In this document: positions 19,438-28,998 of the stretch, one piece after another
How the letters are laid out: every line of letters starts with the position of its first letter
Numbering within the stretch: the stretch's first letter is position 1
Origin: an uncultured Luminiphilus sp.
Lineage (GTDB): Bacteria; Pseudomonadota; Gammaproteobacteria; Pseudomonadales; Halieaceae
DNA: 53,598 bases
Direction of reading: 5' to 3'
Assembly (NCBI GenBank): GCA_938091995.1
Contig: CALKNZ010000072.1
Span: 1-53,598 of the forward strand
Notes under the pieces: generated by a model
What the model was told of the DNA's origin: nothing
The model's input: the letters and a program-made list of their open reading frames with translations, nothing else
Database searches by the model: none
Made by a program: the position numbers and the translations under genes

Positions 19438-21293
19438 GACTCTGCTTCTCCTTCCAGTGTGGCCACCGAGATTCCGCCCAGCGCTGATTTAATGCTGCGA
19501 TCCATACGCCGGGCCGCCAACAGTTCTGAAGCGCGACCAGTAACATCGATCGACTTTCTGAGATCATCAATATCATTGTTTTGACTGGCCTCAACCAGCC
19601 CGTTTACAGCAGTCTCGAGCGCTTCGCGTTCGCTATCACTCAAAAGATCGCCATCACTAGTAAGTGCCGCCTGAATCCCCGCAATCAACTGCTCTGCGTC
19701 CACCTTTGCTTCAGCCAATTGACGCGCGTGCATATCCTCTGAAGCATGCTCATAGCCAGCACGCAGCATGGCAGCAATATCGTCTTCAGCAAGGCCAAAG
19801 GCGGGCTTCACTATCACGCTAGCCGTTACCTGAGTCGTGGCTTCCTTAGCCCTCACTTCAAGCAACCCGTCAGCATCAACCTGAAAAGTCACCTCTAGCC
19901 GCGCCGCACCAGCCACCATTGGCGGGATACCAGACAATTCAAAAGTTGCCAGGGAGCGACAGTCTTCCACACGTTCCCGTTCACCCTGAACGACATGAAC
20001 GATAAGGCCGGTTTGACCGTCTTTTGCTGTCGTAAATTCCTGCGCTCTTGCCACAGGAATCGTCGTATTTCGAGGCACAATGCGCTCTACCAGCCCCCCA
20101 TAAGTCTCAACCCCCAAAGAAAGGGGAATGACATCGAGTAACAGAAGGTCTTGCGCATCACGATTACCAATCAATAAATCAGCTTGCCGAGCCGCACCCA
20201 TCGCCACCACGCGATCGGGATCAATACTGTTCAAAGGCTCCTTTCCAAAAAGGGTAGAAACAACCTCGCCAATAATGGGCATGCGTGTAGAGCCGCCCAC
20301 CAGAACGATTTGGTCAATGTGTGACACTCCTGCATCGGCAACACATTGGCGACAGGCATCTAGACTGCGATTGACCAAATCGGCGCAAGCACTATTGAAT
20401 TGCTGGCGAGTGACCACCACCGTCTCACCACCACTAACAACAGCATCGAGTTTCACCTCAATCTCGGAAGCTGTGGTCAGCGCTTCTTTCGTAGAACGCG
20501 CGCAGCTCAATAATGCCCGCTCTTCTGCAGCATCTAACGCACCCAATGCAGCTTGGTCGCGAATTATATCAACTAAGCGCAGGTCGAAATCATCGCCACC
20601 GAGGGTACTGTCACCACCCGTCGCCAAAACCTCAAAAACGCCCCGCTCAAGTCGCAAAATGGATACATCGAATGTTCCACCCCCAAGATCATAGACGACG
20701 ACAACACCCTCCTCGCCAGAATCAAGACCGTAAGCTACAGCAGCAGCTGTGGGCTCATTCAACAATCGCAGCACATTCAGTCCACTCAACTCGGCTGCTT
20801 GGCGGGTTGCTAAGCGTTGGGCATCGTCAAAATAAGCAGGCACGGTAATAACAACCCCGGCGATGGGCGTGCTCGTTGAGGACTGAGCCCGATCACGCAG
20901 AGCGCCCAAGAGCTGAGCAGACACCTCGACGGGGGTCACCGGCCCCTGAGATGTTTCAAAGGCCAGACCCGTTTCTGACAGCTTGGTGTAACCACTCGAA
21001 GCGAGCTCCGCGCGACTTCGTCCAAGATAACGTTTAGCCGATGCAATCGTGTCATGGGGCGCCGATATAGCCAAGGCATCTGCCTCTGAACCCACCAGCG
21101 TTCCATTCACACCAAAGTGCACCACAGAAGGAAGACAAACATTACCCTGCTCATCAGGCAGGACCTTAACGTCGCCACCACTGACATAAGCAACCAAACT
21201 ATTGGTGGTTCCTAAATCAATACCCAGGGCAAGCTTGCGTTCCGCGGGCTGATCAGCAACCGCACCGGGTTCGGAAATTTGTAGCAAAGCCAT
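19434..21293 (-). CDS. hscA: Fe-S cluster Hsp70 chaperone HscA
   Basis: A 619-residue specialised Hsp70 that uses ATP to release Fe-S clusters from IscU. The nucleotide-binding domain shows GIDLGTTNSL, VVVYDLGGGTFDVSIL and VLVGGSTRMP, and the substrate-binding domain follows from about residue 390. I start at the ATG at 21293 (MALLQISEP), 8 bases after the hscB stop. A longer frame starting at 21368 would overlap hscB. HscB is its J-domain partner. Confidence 0.97.
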   Translation of the reverse strand: MALLQISEPGAVADQPAERKLALGIDLGTTNSLVAYVSGGDVKVLPDEQGNVCLPSVVHFGVNGTLVGSEADALAISAPHDTIASAKRYLGRSRAELASSGYTKLSETGLAFETSQGPVTPVEVSAQLLGALRDRAQSSTSTPIAGVVITVPAYFDDAQRLATRQAAELSGLNVLRLLNEPTAAAVAYGLDSGEEGVVVVYDLGGGTFDVSILRLERGVFEVLATGGDSTLGGDDFDLRLVDIIRDQAALGALDAAEERALLSCARSTKEALTTASEIEVKLDAVVSGGETVVVTRQQFNSACADLVNRSLDACRQCVADAGVSHIDQIVLVGGSTRMPIIGEVVSTLFGKEPLNSIDPDRVVAMGAARQADLLIGNRDAQDLLLLDVIPLSLGVETYGGLVERIVPRNTTIPVARAQEFTTAKDGQTGLIVHVVQGERERVEDCRSLATFELSGIPPMVAGAARLEVTFQVDADGLLEVRAKEATTQVTASVIVKPAFGLAEDDIAAMLRAGYEHASEDMHARQLAEAKVDAEQLIAGIQAALTSDGDLLSDSEREALETAVNGLVEASQNNDIDDLRKSIDVTGRASELLAARRMDRSIKSALGGISVATLEGEAES

Positions 21294-21301
21294 AGAGCAG
21301 C

Positions 21302-21841
21302 CTAGAAAAGATCGCTGCTGCCAGCGACCTCTTTGTTGAGCTTTTGCAAATAGAGCAGATGTACCCAAGCAAATCCCGCCAACTCATAATCCCTTTTTTC
21401 AATCGCTTTTTGAAAAGACAACAGCTCAGCGGTCATTAATGCTTTTGCTTCGGCCGCTAATTTTGACTTTCCTTCATCATCACTGGGGTCTAACAACTCC
21501 ACAGCTTCTCGAAAGTGCATTTGCTGCATGAGAAAATCACCGCTGACAGGCTGTCGCTCGAGAGTACGCAAATCACAAGCTTGCAGCTCCAACATGTGCC
21601 CTGCCCGAGCTATGGGGTCTTTGAGGGCTTGGTAGCCCGCATTGATATCGGCTGAAACCTGCGCGGCTAGGCGCTGCTCCGCCGCGCTACCACTGCTGTA
21701 CCGGTCTGGATGAAAGCGCCGCTGCAAGGTGCGAAACCGTTCACCTAAGTCGTCAATATCCACGTCAAACTTAGGTTCAAGCTGGAACAGCTCGAAATAA
21801 TCTTTGGGCGCCCCCACAAACCCTTCAGCAACCTCAGGCAT
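21302..21841 (-). CDS. hscB: Co-chaperone HscB
   Basis: A 179-residue J-protein that brings IscU to HscA. The J domain (about residues 13-75, opening DYFELFQLEP) contains the essential HPD in RRFHPDRY. The C-terminal helical domain (LDPSDDE...LLSFQKAIEKRDYE) binds IscU. It sits 2 bases after iscA and 8 before hscA. Confidence 0.96.
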   Translation of the reverse strand: MPEVAEGFVGAPKDYFELFQLEPKFDVDIDDLGERFRTLQRRFHPDRYSSGSAAEQRLAAQVSADINAGYQALKDPIARAGHMLELQACDLRTLERQPVSGDFLMQQMHFREAVELLDPSDDEGKSKLAAEAKALMTAELLSFQKAIEKRDYELAGFAWVHLLYLQKLNKEVAGSSDLF

Positions 21842-21843
21842 CT

Positions 21844-22167
21844 CTAGACCGTGAAACTCTCACCACAGCCGCACTCTCCGGCCACGTTAGGATTTCGAAA
21901 CTCCAGTCCTTCGTTCAATCCCTCTTTGGCGTAGTCAACAATCGTGCCGTCGAGATAAACCAAACTTTTGGGATCAATGAACAGTTTGACGCCAAAATCT
22001 TCGAAAATAGCATCGCTAGCCTCGGGTGCATCGACAAACTCAAGGACGTAAGCCAGTCCTGAACAGCCGGAAGTTTTCACCGCTATCCGAATGCCTTCAC
22101 CACGTCCACGCGCCTCTAGCTGCCGCTGAACATGCCCCGCTGCCTGCTCTGTGACTGCAACTGTCAT
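21844..22167 (-). CDS. iscA: A-type Fe-S carrier IscA
   Basis: A 107-residue A-type Fe-S carrier or scaffold. The three conserved cysteines are present: one in [16 protein letters not shown] and the pair in the C-terminal ECGCGESF. The start overlaps the iscU stop by one base (TGATG). Confidence 0.97.
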   Translation of the reverse strand: MTVAVTEQAAGHVQRQLEARGRGEGIRIAVKTSGCSGLAYVLEFVDAPEASDAIFEDFGVKLFIDPKSLVYLDGTIVDYAKEGLNEGLEFRNPNVAGECGCGESFTV

Positions 22168-22550
22168 CAGTCGTCCTGCTTATCTCGAAAATTCTTTACG
22201 GCAGCTTTGATGGCGTCTTCAGCAAGTACCGAGCAATGAATTTTCACGGGCGGCAGTGCGAGCTCCTGAGCTATTTCGGTGTTTGTAATCTGCTCAGCGT
22301 CTTCCAGCTTGCGCCCCTTTACCCATTCGGTCAGTAAAGAACTTGATGCAATAGCAGAGCCACAACCGTAGGTCTTAAACTTAGCATCTTCAATGACACC
22401 ATTGTCGTTGACCTTGATTTGTAGACGCATGACATCACCGCAGGCGGGTGCACCCACCATGCCTGTGCCTACGTTTTCATCTTCATCATCGAACTTGCCC
22501 ACGTTCCTGGGGTTCTCATAGTGATCAATAACTTTTTCACTGTAAGCCAC
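22167..22550 (-). CDS. iscU: Fe-S scaffold IscU
   Basis: A 127-residue scaffold on which new clusters are assembled. The three ligand cysteines are in [16 protein letters not shown] and [19 protein letters not shown] is the site recognised by HscA. It starts with GTG at 22550, preceded by GGAG. Confidence 0.98.
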   Translation of the reverse strand: MAYSEKVIDHYENPRNVGKFDDEDENVGTGMVGAPACGDVMRLQIKVNDNGVIEDAKFKTYGCGSAIASSSLLTEWVKGRKLEDAEQITNTEIAQELALPPVKIHCSVLAEDAIKAAVKNFRDKQDD

Positions 22551-22594
22551 GACGTTCTCCTTTTAATTATAAAGCTGTATCACCAGCGGTCTAT

Positions 22595-23821
22595 CTAGTG
22601 TGCTGACCATTCAATAGAATTTAGATCGACGCCGTCTTGATACATATCCCAAAGCGGCGATAGTTCACGTAATTTTTCGACTGCCCCGCGCACCTGCGTA
22701 ATCGCATGATCAATATCAGCCTCAGAAGTAAAGCGTCCGAAGCTAAAGCGCAAAGAACTGTGTGCAAGCTCATCATTAAGACCTAGAGCCCTTAAAACAT
22801 AGGACGGTTCCAAACTGGCAGAGGTACATGCAGAACCCGATGAAAGCGCCAAATCTTTTAACGACATTAGCAAGGATTCACCTTCGACAAAGGCAAAGCT
22901 GACGTTCAATGCGCCAGGTAAGCGCCGCTCAACATCACCGTTGATATGAACTTCCTGCATATCGTCTAGTCCCGCCCAAAATCGAGCTCTCAGGGCGATC
23001 AAACGTCGTGTTTCGTCGGCCATCTCTTCCTTGGCAATGCGTGCCGCCTCACCAAAACCAACAGCCTGATGGGTTGCCAGCGTGCCTGAACGCATACCCC
23101 GTTCGTGACCACCACCGTGCATCTGAGCTTCCAGTCTGACCCTGGGTTTACGGCGCACGTACAGCGCACCCACACCTTTGGGACCGTACATCTTATGTGC
23201 GCTCATAGACAGCAGGTCAACCTTCATGGTTTCCATATCCAGCGGCACTTTGCCTGTACTTTGAGCCGCATCGACATGATAAATCACACCCGCCGCACGA
23301 CAGACCTCACCAATACCGGCTATGTCATTAACCACACCAATCTCGTTGTTGGCATGCATCACGCTCACGACCACTGTGTCGGGGCGAAGCGCAGCCTGCA
23401 CGGCCTCAGGGGTCGTCAAACCCGCTTTGTTGGGCTCAAGGTACGTCACCTCAAACCCCTCTCGCTCAAGTTGACGACAGGTATCTAGAACCGCCTTGTG
23501 CTCAATTTTTGACGTTACGATATGCTGACCTTTCTTGCGATAGAAATGCGCAGCGCCTTTAATGGCTAGGTTGTCTGATTCCGTTGCCCCTGATGTCCAA
23601 ACGATTTCTCTGGGATCGGCATTAATTAGATCGGCTATTTGGGCCCTGGCATTTTCTACCGCCTCCTCAGCCTTCCAACCAAACACATGAGATCGAGAAG
23701 CTGGATTACCAAAGGTCCCCTCCATGGACAGGCACTCAGACATAGCATCAGCGACTCGCGGGTCCACAGGCGTGGTGGACAAATAGTCGAGATAAATCGG
23801 TGTATTGACGTGTGCGTTCAT
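22595..23821 (-). CDS. iscS: Cysteine desulfurase IscS
   Basis: A 408-residue PLP enzyme that takes sulfur from cysteine and passes it to IscU and to tRNA-thiolation pathways. The PLP lysine lies in [11 protein letters not shown], the active loop cysteine in [17 protein letters not shown], and [11 protein letters not shown] is the family's cofactor-binding strand. AAGGAT lies 9 bases before the ATG. It follows iscR by 13 bases. Confidence 0.98.
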   Translation of the reverse strand: MNAHVNTPIYLDYLSTTPVDPRVADAMSECLSMEGTFGNPASRSHVFGWKAEEAVENARAQIADLINADPREIVWTSGATESDNLAIKGAAHFYRKKGQHIVTSKIEHKAVLDTCRQLEREGFEVTYLEPNKAGLTTPEAVQAALRPDTVVVSVMHANNEIGVVNDIAGIGEVCRAAGVIYHVDAAQSTGKVPLDMETMKVDLLSMSAHKMYGPKGVGALYVRRKPRVRLEAQMHGGGHERGMRSGTLATHQAVGFGEAARIAKEEMADETRRLIALRARFWAGLDDMQEVHINGDVERRLPGALNVSFAFVEGESLLMSLKDLALSSGSACTSASLEPSYVLRALGLNDELAHSSLRFSFGRFTSEADIDHAITQVRGAVEKLRELSPLWDMYQDGVDLNSIEWSAH

Positions 23822-23834
23822 TGCAAGAGCATCC

Positions 23835-24290
23835 TTACTGCAGAATTAATTTTTGCACGTTTTCGTTGGCACTTAATCTGGCCTTACCTGTTCGATTGTC
23901 CACGAGATCAGCCAGACTGATTTCGCTTAAAAACCCGTGAATCCGATCACTCAAGTCCTGCCACAGATCGTGTGTGAGGCACACTTCACCATGGTGACAG
24001 TTGCCTTTGCCATTGCAGTTAGTCACGTCTACGGATTCATCAACCGCATCTATAATTTCTGCGACGAACAAAGTGGCTCGATCCCGTGCTAAACGGTAGC
24101 CCCCTCCGGGACCCCTAACACTGGTTACCAAAGCCTCGCGTCGAAGTTTGGCGAACAGCTGCTCTAGATAGGATAGCGAAATTTCCTGGCGACCGGAGAT
24201 ATCTGCCAGAGATACCGGCTTTTCTTCACCGTGTATCGCAAGATCCAGCATCGCCGTCACCGCATACCGCCCTCGAGTTGTCAGTTTCAT
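23835..24290 (-). CDS. iscR: Fe-S cluster regulator IscR
   Basis: A 151-residue Rrf2-family regulator that senses cell Fe-S status. The winged-helix half ([16 protein letters not shown] and [23 protein letters not shown]) is followed by cluster ligands with the E. coli spacing: three cysteines six apart ([13 protein letters not shown]) and a histidine three after the last. A GGAGG precedes the ATG. Two operator-like sites upstream suggest it represses its own operon when it carries a cluster. Confidence 0.98.
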   Translation of the reverse strand: MKLTTRGRYAVTAMLDLAIHGEEKPVSLADISGRQEISLSYLEQLFAKLRREALVTSVRGPGGGYRLARDRATLFVAEIIDAVDESVDVTNCNGKGNCHHGEVCLTHDLWQDLSDRIHGFLSEISLADLVDNRTGKARLSANENVQKLILQ

Positions 24291-24316
24291 ACCACCTCCT
24301 ATAGACCAAGTGTGAC

Positions 24317-24341
24317 AAAACCCACTAAAACACTCAAGTAA
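24317..24341 (-). promoter_or_regulatory. IscR type 1-like operator, promoter-proximal
   Basis: On the minus strand this 25-base window matches the IscR type 1 consensus (ATASYYGACTRWWWYAGTCR...) at about 20 positions by eye, including GA-x-T near the centre left and A-GT at the right. It covers TTGAGT, a candidate -35, so bound IscR would block RNA polymerase. Confidence 0.72.
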
Positions 24342-24366
24342 AAAACCAACTAATTTAGTCGGGTTT
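24342..24366 (-). promoter_or_regulatory. IscR type 1-like operator, distal
   Basis: The best match: on the minus strand it reads CCCGACTAAATTAGTTGG at its core, with the palindrome ACTAAATTAGT in the middle, and about 21 of 25 consensus positions agree. It directly abuts the proximal site, 25 bases centre to centre, on the same DNA face pattern for paired dimers. The trmJ stop is 11 bases away. Confidence 0.82.
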
Positions 24367-24377
24367 ATTCGCGGGGT

Positions 24378-25121
24378 TTATGGGTCGGTTTTATAGGCCT
24401 TTTTTTGTGTCTCAGCGAGAATGCCCCGCAAGATATTCAACTCCATTTCATCGAGGCGAACACGGTTATAGAGCCGCTTTAAGCGCCTCATGAGCTGGCG
24501 CGGTGCCTTTGGATCGAGGAATTCAATATCAATGAGGGTTTGCTCTAAGTGGGTATAAAAACGGGCCATATCTTCGGCCGGAGCAAAGGGTGTATCCCAG
24601 GCAGCATCTTCTGCCGTCGCCGTACTCCCGGCCAACTGCGCCATACGAACCTCGTAGGCGACAATCTGCACAGCCATAGCTAGGTTCAACGATGGATAAG
24701 ATTCATGGGTCGGTATATGGCAGTGAAGATTACAAAGCTCCAATTCCTCATTGAGCAAGCCGCGGTCCTCTCGACCAAAGAGTATGACAACCTCCTCGCC
24801 TTTCATCGCCTGTTGATACAGCCGCTCACCACAGTGGCGAGCATCTTGAAGGGGCCACGGAATGCGTCGCTCCCGCGCGCTGGTACCGACAACAAACTGC
24901 GCCCCTTTGACGGCCTCTTCAACGGTTGCTACCACCGTCGCGTTGGTCAAAACGTCCTCAGCTGAAGCCGCACGCCAGAGTGCTTCAGGTGCCGGAAACG
25001 CCTTAGGCTCGACCAATGTCAGCCGAGTAAGGCCCATATTTTTCATGGCTCTCGCCACACCGCCAATGTTGCCTGGATGGCTAGTGTGCACAAGAACGAC
25101 GCGAATGTTATTCATTGTCAT
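24378..25121 (-). CDS. trmJ: tRNA (Cm32/Um32) 2'-O-methyltransferase TrmJ
   Basis: A 247-residue SPOUT-family methyltransferase that modifies the 2'-hydroxyl of tRNA position 32. The N-terminal half shows VVLVHTSHPGNIGGVARAMKNMGL, the family signature. VILFGREDRGL and IPTHESYPSLNLAMAVQIV form the SAM-binding knot. I prefer the ATG at 25121 (GAG about 10 bases upstream); a TTG at 25139 and an ATG at 25115 are alternatives. Divergent from suhB and just before iscR, an order also known from pseudomonads, where cysE often sits between trmJ and iscR; it is absent here. Confidence 0.94.
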   Translation of the reverse strand: MTMNNIRVVLVHTSHPGNIGGVARAMKNMGLTRLTLVEPKAFPAPEALWRAASAEDVLTNATVVATVEEAVKGAQFVVGTSARERRIPWPLQDARHCGERLYQQAMKGEEVVILFGREDRGLLNEELELCNLHCHIPTHESYPSLNLAMAVQIVAYEVRMAQLAGSTATAEDAAWDTPFAPAEDMARFYTHLEQTLIDIEFLDPKAPRQLMRRLKRLYNRVRLDEMELNILRGILAETQKKAYKTDP

Positions 25122-25250
25122 GGAAATTGTTATTCTCAAAAGTGAAAAAAGGTCGCAGAGTGTAACAAAGCACTGAACAGACCACGCTGCCCCTGCTATG
25201 CTTCGCCCCCGTTACGGATCGGTAATCTACCCGTCTTTGGAGAAATCACC

Positions 25251-26045
25251 ATGGAACCGATGGTCACCATCGCCCTACGCGCCGCCCGTAAAGCTGGCGA
25301 CCTCATCGTCAGAGCCTCAGACGAGCTTGATCGCGTGGGACATCAGGCAAAAGGCGTCGCTGACTATGTCACCGAAGTCGATATCGCTGCAGAACAAGAA
25401 ATACTCTATCAATTGAACAAGGCCTATCCAGACCATGCCTTTTTGGCTGAGGAAAGTGGCCAAACAGGCAACGCCCAGTCTGATCACCTCTGGGTGATAG
25501 ACCCACTCGATGGCACCAGTAATTTTATGCGTGGCATCCCGCATTATTGCGTCTCGATTGCCTGCATTGTAGACGGCCGACTGGCCCATGCGGTCGTAGT
25601 CGACCCTATCCGGAGGGAAGAATTCACGGCATCTCGCGGACGCGGCGCGCAACTGAATGGCCATCGTCTACGCGTCAGTAATCGTACCGACCTGCGCGAC
25701 TGTATACTCGGCACTGGAATACCGTTTTTGGGCCACGAGCAGCAACGGCTCCCCCAGTATACGCAAACACTTGCTGAACTCGCGGGCCAGTGCATGGGTG
25801 TTCGCAGGGCAGGCGCGGCCGCACTCGACCTCGCTTACGTTGCCGCGGGGCGGTTTGATGGTTTTTGGGAAATAGGCTTAGAGCGCTGGGACATCGCCGC
25901 AGGAGCACTGCTGATTAAAGAAGCTGGCGGGCTAATTGCAGACCTCAATGGCTCAGAGCGCTATCTAGACAATGGGCAGGTCGTGTGCGGGAATCCAAAG
26001 GTATTCAAACAACTGCTTTCCACCGTAGGCCCGGTGTTACGTTAA
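25251..26045 (+). CDS. suhB: Inositol monophosphatase SuhB
   Basis: A 264-residue metal-dependent phosphatase that also acts in rRNA transcription antitermination. Metal-site motifs are present: EESG, WVIDPLDGTSNF and WDIAAGALLIKEAGG. GGAG lies before the ATG. It is divergent from trmJ, and its end is only 13 bases from the convergent secF end, with no clear terminator between. Confidence 0.95.
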   Translation: MEPMVTIALRAARKAGDLIVRASDELDRVGHQAKGVADYVTEVDIAAEQEILYQLNKAYPDHAFLAEESGQTGNAQSDHLWVIDPLDGTSNFMRGIPHYCVSIACIVDGRLAHAVVVDPIRREEFTASRGRGAQLNGHRLRVSNRTDLRDCILGTGIPFLGHEQQRLPQYTQTLAELAGQCMGVRRAGAAALDLAYVAAGRFDGFWEIGLERWDIAAGALLIKEAGGLIADLNGSERYLDNGQVVCGNPKVFKQLLSTVGPVLR

Positions 26046-26058
26046 TGCTTAGCGCCGG

Positions 26059-26973
26059 TTAAACCTGAGAGCCATCTTCATTGCCGCCTTCTTTGATAGG
26101 AATGGCAACGTCCTCTTTACTGACACCCATGGCAAGCAAAATTGTCGCCGAAACGTAAATTGAAGAATAGGTGCCGATCGCCACACCCGCTAGCAGCGCC
26201 AAAGCGAAGCCGTGGATCATTTCCCCACCGAAAATTGCGAGTGCCAGCAACACCAAAAGCGTGGTCAAGGATGTCACCAGCGTTCTTCCCAAGGTTTCAG
26301 TCAGCGAAATATCAATGACCTCGATAGCCCCCCTACGACGCAATTTGCGGAAGTTCTCGCGAATTCTATCTGCCACCACAATCGTGTCATTAAGGGAGTA
26401 GCCAATCACTGCAAGAATTGCAGCAAGCACCGTCAGATCAAACTCCAATCCCATCAGAGAGAAGAAGCCCAAAACAAACAACACATCATGCGCTAGCGCC
26501 ATCACGGCACCTACGGCAAATTTGAATTGAAACCGAAAGCCCACGTACAACATGACTAGGCCCAGGGCGAGTAGCATAGCCAGGCCGCCTTGCTCGCGCA
26601 GTTCCTCACCCACAGCAGGCCCCACAAACTCCATTCGACGCAGTTCGACCGGAGAGCTAGAGGCTCGGCGCAGTACATCCACCATGGCCACCCCCTGCTC
26701 ATCGGAGTAGCTAATGGGTAATCGAATCAAGACATCTCGATCAGTACCGAAGGCAACAACGATTACGCCGTCATAGCCCTTATCTTCGAGAGTTTTTCGA
26801 ACTTCTTGTAAATTAGCCGTATCTCCATACTCAACCTCGACGAGGGTACCGCCAGTAAAATCGAGCCCCCAATTCAAAGATTTAGTCGCCAAAGCGCCGC
26901 CGGCCACTAACATTGCCAAGAGAGAAAAACCCGCAGCAAAACGACGCCAGGCCATAAAGGGAAGAACTTTCAT
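26059..26973 (-). CDS. secF: Protein translocase subunit SecF
   Basis: A 304-residue inner-membrane protein that works with SecD to pull exported proteins into the periplasm using the proton gradient. One N-terminal helix is followed by a periplasmic domain (about residues 30-125) and five helices. Family features are NWGLDFTGGTLVEVEY near the start and VIGYSLNDTIVVADRIREN in the middle. It overlaps secD by 4 bases. Confidence 0.97.
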   Translation of the reverse strand: MKVLPFMAWRRFAAGFSLLAMLVAGGALATKSLNWGLDFTGGTLVEVEYGDTANLQEVRKTLEDKGYDGVIVVAFGTDRDVLIRLPISYSDEQGVAMVDVLRRASSSPVELRRMEFVGPAVGEELREQGGLAMLLALGLVMLYVGFRFQFKFAVGAVMALAHDVLFVLGFFSLMGLEFDLTVLAAILAVIGYSLNDTIVVADRIRENFRKLRRRGAIEVIDISLTETLGRTLVTSLTTLLVLLALAIFGGEMIHGFALALLAGVAIGTYSSIYVSATILLAMGVSKEDVAIPIKEGGNEDGSQV

Positions 26974-28871
26974 ACCTGAGCCTCCTCAGCGTCGCGCTTT
27001 GGCAGTGGGCCAATCGACAAGCTGTCTACCCGACGACCTCCGTAAATGAGATTAACCAGTGCTCTGGTACCTAAAATCGCGGTAAACATTGACGTAATAA
27101 TGCCCAGGGACAAAGTGACCGCGAAGCCCTTGATTGGACCGGTGCCCACTGCATACAGGATGACTGCGACAATGAGCGTGGTGATGTTGGCATCGAGAAT
27201 CGTCGCCACAGCTCGCTCAAAACCCGCATTAATTGCCATTTGCGGCGACATACGTCGAGCCAACTCTTCCCGTATTCGAGCAAAAATAAGCACGTTGGCA
27301 TCTACCGCCATACCTACCGTTAAAACGATACCGGCGATACCCGGTAAGGTTAAGGTGGCGCCCAGAAGAGACATAAAGGCCAGGAGCAAAACAAGGTTTG
27401 TGGTTAATGCTATTACCGCTGTAACACCAAAGACTCGGTAATAAAGCACCATAAAGATGACTACCAAAATCAGGCCTATCTGAACCGACTTCACGCCTAG
27501 AGCAATATTTTCAGCCCCCAAAGATGGGCCCACAGTTCGCTCTTCAACAAACGTTATTGGCGCGGCAAGAGCACCTGCCCTAAGCATCAGCGCGAGCTCA
27601 GAAGCTTCACCGGGTGAGTCAAGGCCGGTAATTTGAAACGATGCCCCCAGAGCCGATTGGATAACGGGTGCAGTCAGTAATTTCTTTTCATCGTAGGGTA
27701 TTTTTATAGCGATTTCTTCGCCGCTGTCATCTTGCTCATAACGGGTTCGATATTTGCGCTCTATGAACAGCACGCCCATACGTCGCTTGATATTACTGCG
27801 AGTAGCACGGGACATCAGCATACCCCCTTCACTGTCGAGGGTAATGGATACATTGGGCTGATTATTTTGATCAAAACCGGCTGCTGCGTTGGAGACCCGT
27901 TCGCCCGTGATGATCATTTCACGCTCCAACCATTCGGTCATTCCCGAACGGTTTTCACCCCGATATTCAAACCGCTGCCGTTCGGTCACGGGCGCATTGG
28001 TCTCTGCAACCAAGCGAAACTCGAGATTCGCGACCTTACCCAAAATTCTTTTCGCTTCGGCCGTATCCTGAATACCCGGCAACTCCACCACAATGCGGTT
28101 GGATCCTTGCTTTTGTACTAGGGGCTCGGAGACGCCGAGCTCATTAACTCGATTACGAATTGTGGTCAGGTTTTGATCGACAGCGTAATCCACAACTTCC
28201 TTCATGGTCGCATCGGTCACCTCGGCAAACAGCTCCCATTTATCGACGCCATCAACCCGGTCTAGCAACAGCTCTGGGTAGAGGTCTGCAGTGATTTTTC
28301 GGGCATCTTCCCGAACGGTTTCACTGAGAAAACTCATGCCAACACGCTGACCTTGAAGCCGAACCAGCCCTCGAATACGTGCCTCTCTGAGCCCGCGCTT
28401 AATTCCCGCCTCGTACATCTCAAGCCGGCGCTCTTTAGCGGCAGCAACATCGACTTCAAGCTTAAAATGAACACCGCCGCTGAGATCGAGTCCCAACTTC
28501 ATCGGTTGGGCACCGCCGCTTTTGAGCCACTCGGGGGTTGTGGGCGCCAGATTCAAAGCAATGATGTAGTCGTCCCCTAACTCCCGGGCTAGTATTGCCT
28601 GGGCTCGAAGCTGGTCATCGCGCAGCGCGAGTCGAATAAGGGCCGTTTTACCTGAAGACTCTATTTGCTGCCCAAAGTACTCAATATCAGCGGCCTTTAA
28701 AGCCTCGCTGGCGCGGGATAGGGTGTTGTCGTCAATTATTTGCGAGCCGCTTGATCCGCCAATCTGAAGCGCAGGATCAGGTGCATATAAATTAGGCGCC
28801 GCATAATACAAGCCAAACAATGCCACGCAGAGAATCAACAGGTTTTTCCAAAGGGAATAACGATTAAGCAT
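26970..28871 (-). CDS. secD: Protein translocase subunit SecD
   Basis: A 633-residue inner-membrane partner of SecF. It has one N-terminal helix, the large periplasmic P1 domain with GLDLSGGVHFKLEVD, and five C-terminal helices with VGMAVDANVLIFARIREE. Usually yajC, tgt and queA lie just upstream; here purL is the neighbour, so the secDF operon starts alone or its yajC lies elsewhere. Confidence 0.97.
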   Translation of the reverse strand: MLNRYSLWKNLLILCVALFGLYYAAPNLYAPDPALQIGGSSGSQIIDDNTLSRASEALKAADIEYFGQQIESSGKTALIRLALRDDQLRAQAILARELGDDYIIALNLAPTTPEWLKSGGAQPMKLGLDLSGGVHFKLEVDVAAAKERRLEMYEAGIKRGLREARIRGLVRLQGQRVGMSFLSETVREDARKITADLYPELLLDRVDGVDKWELFAEVTDATMKEVVDYAVDQNLTTIRNRVNELGVSEPLVQKQGSNRIVVELPGIQDTAEAKRILGKVANLEFRLVAETNAPVTERQRFEYRGENRSGMTEWLEREMIITGERVSNAAAGFDQNNQPNVSITLDSEGGMLMSRATRSNIKRRMGVLFIERKYRTRYEQDDSGEEIAIKIPYDEKKLLTAPVIQSALGASFQITGLDSPGEASELALMLRAGALAAPITFVEERTVGPSLGAENIALGVKSVQIGLILVVIFMVLYYRVFGVTAVIALTTNLVLLLAFMSLLGATLTLPGIAGIVLTVGMAVDANVLIFARIREELARRMSPQMAINAGFERAVATILDANITTLIVAVILYAVGTGPIKGFAVTLSLGIITSMFTAILGTRALVNLIYGGRRVDSLSIGPLPKRDAEEAQV

Positions 28872-28932
28872 CGAAGTCTCGTAAAGTTGTGTCGCCGCAG
28901 ACCCAGCGTAAGTCGCGGGTTAGCGAATCAAT

Positions 28933-28960
28933 GGGCGCGCAGTTTAGCGATTGCACGCCC
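28933..28960. other. GC-rich hairpin between purL and secD
   Basis: GGGCGCGC (28933-28940) and GCACGCCC (28953-28960) can form an 8-base-pair stem with one G-T pair and a 12-base loop. There is no T-run on either side, so it is not a standard terminator. It may be a weak terminator for purL or a leader structure for secD. Confidence 0.4.
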
Positions 28961-28998
28961 TCATTAATAGGCCAAGGTGGGGACGTAAGCGCGATATT

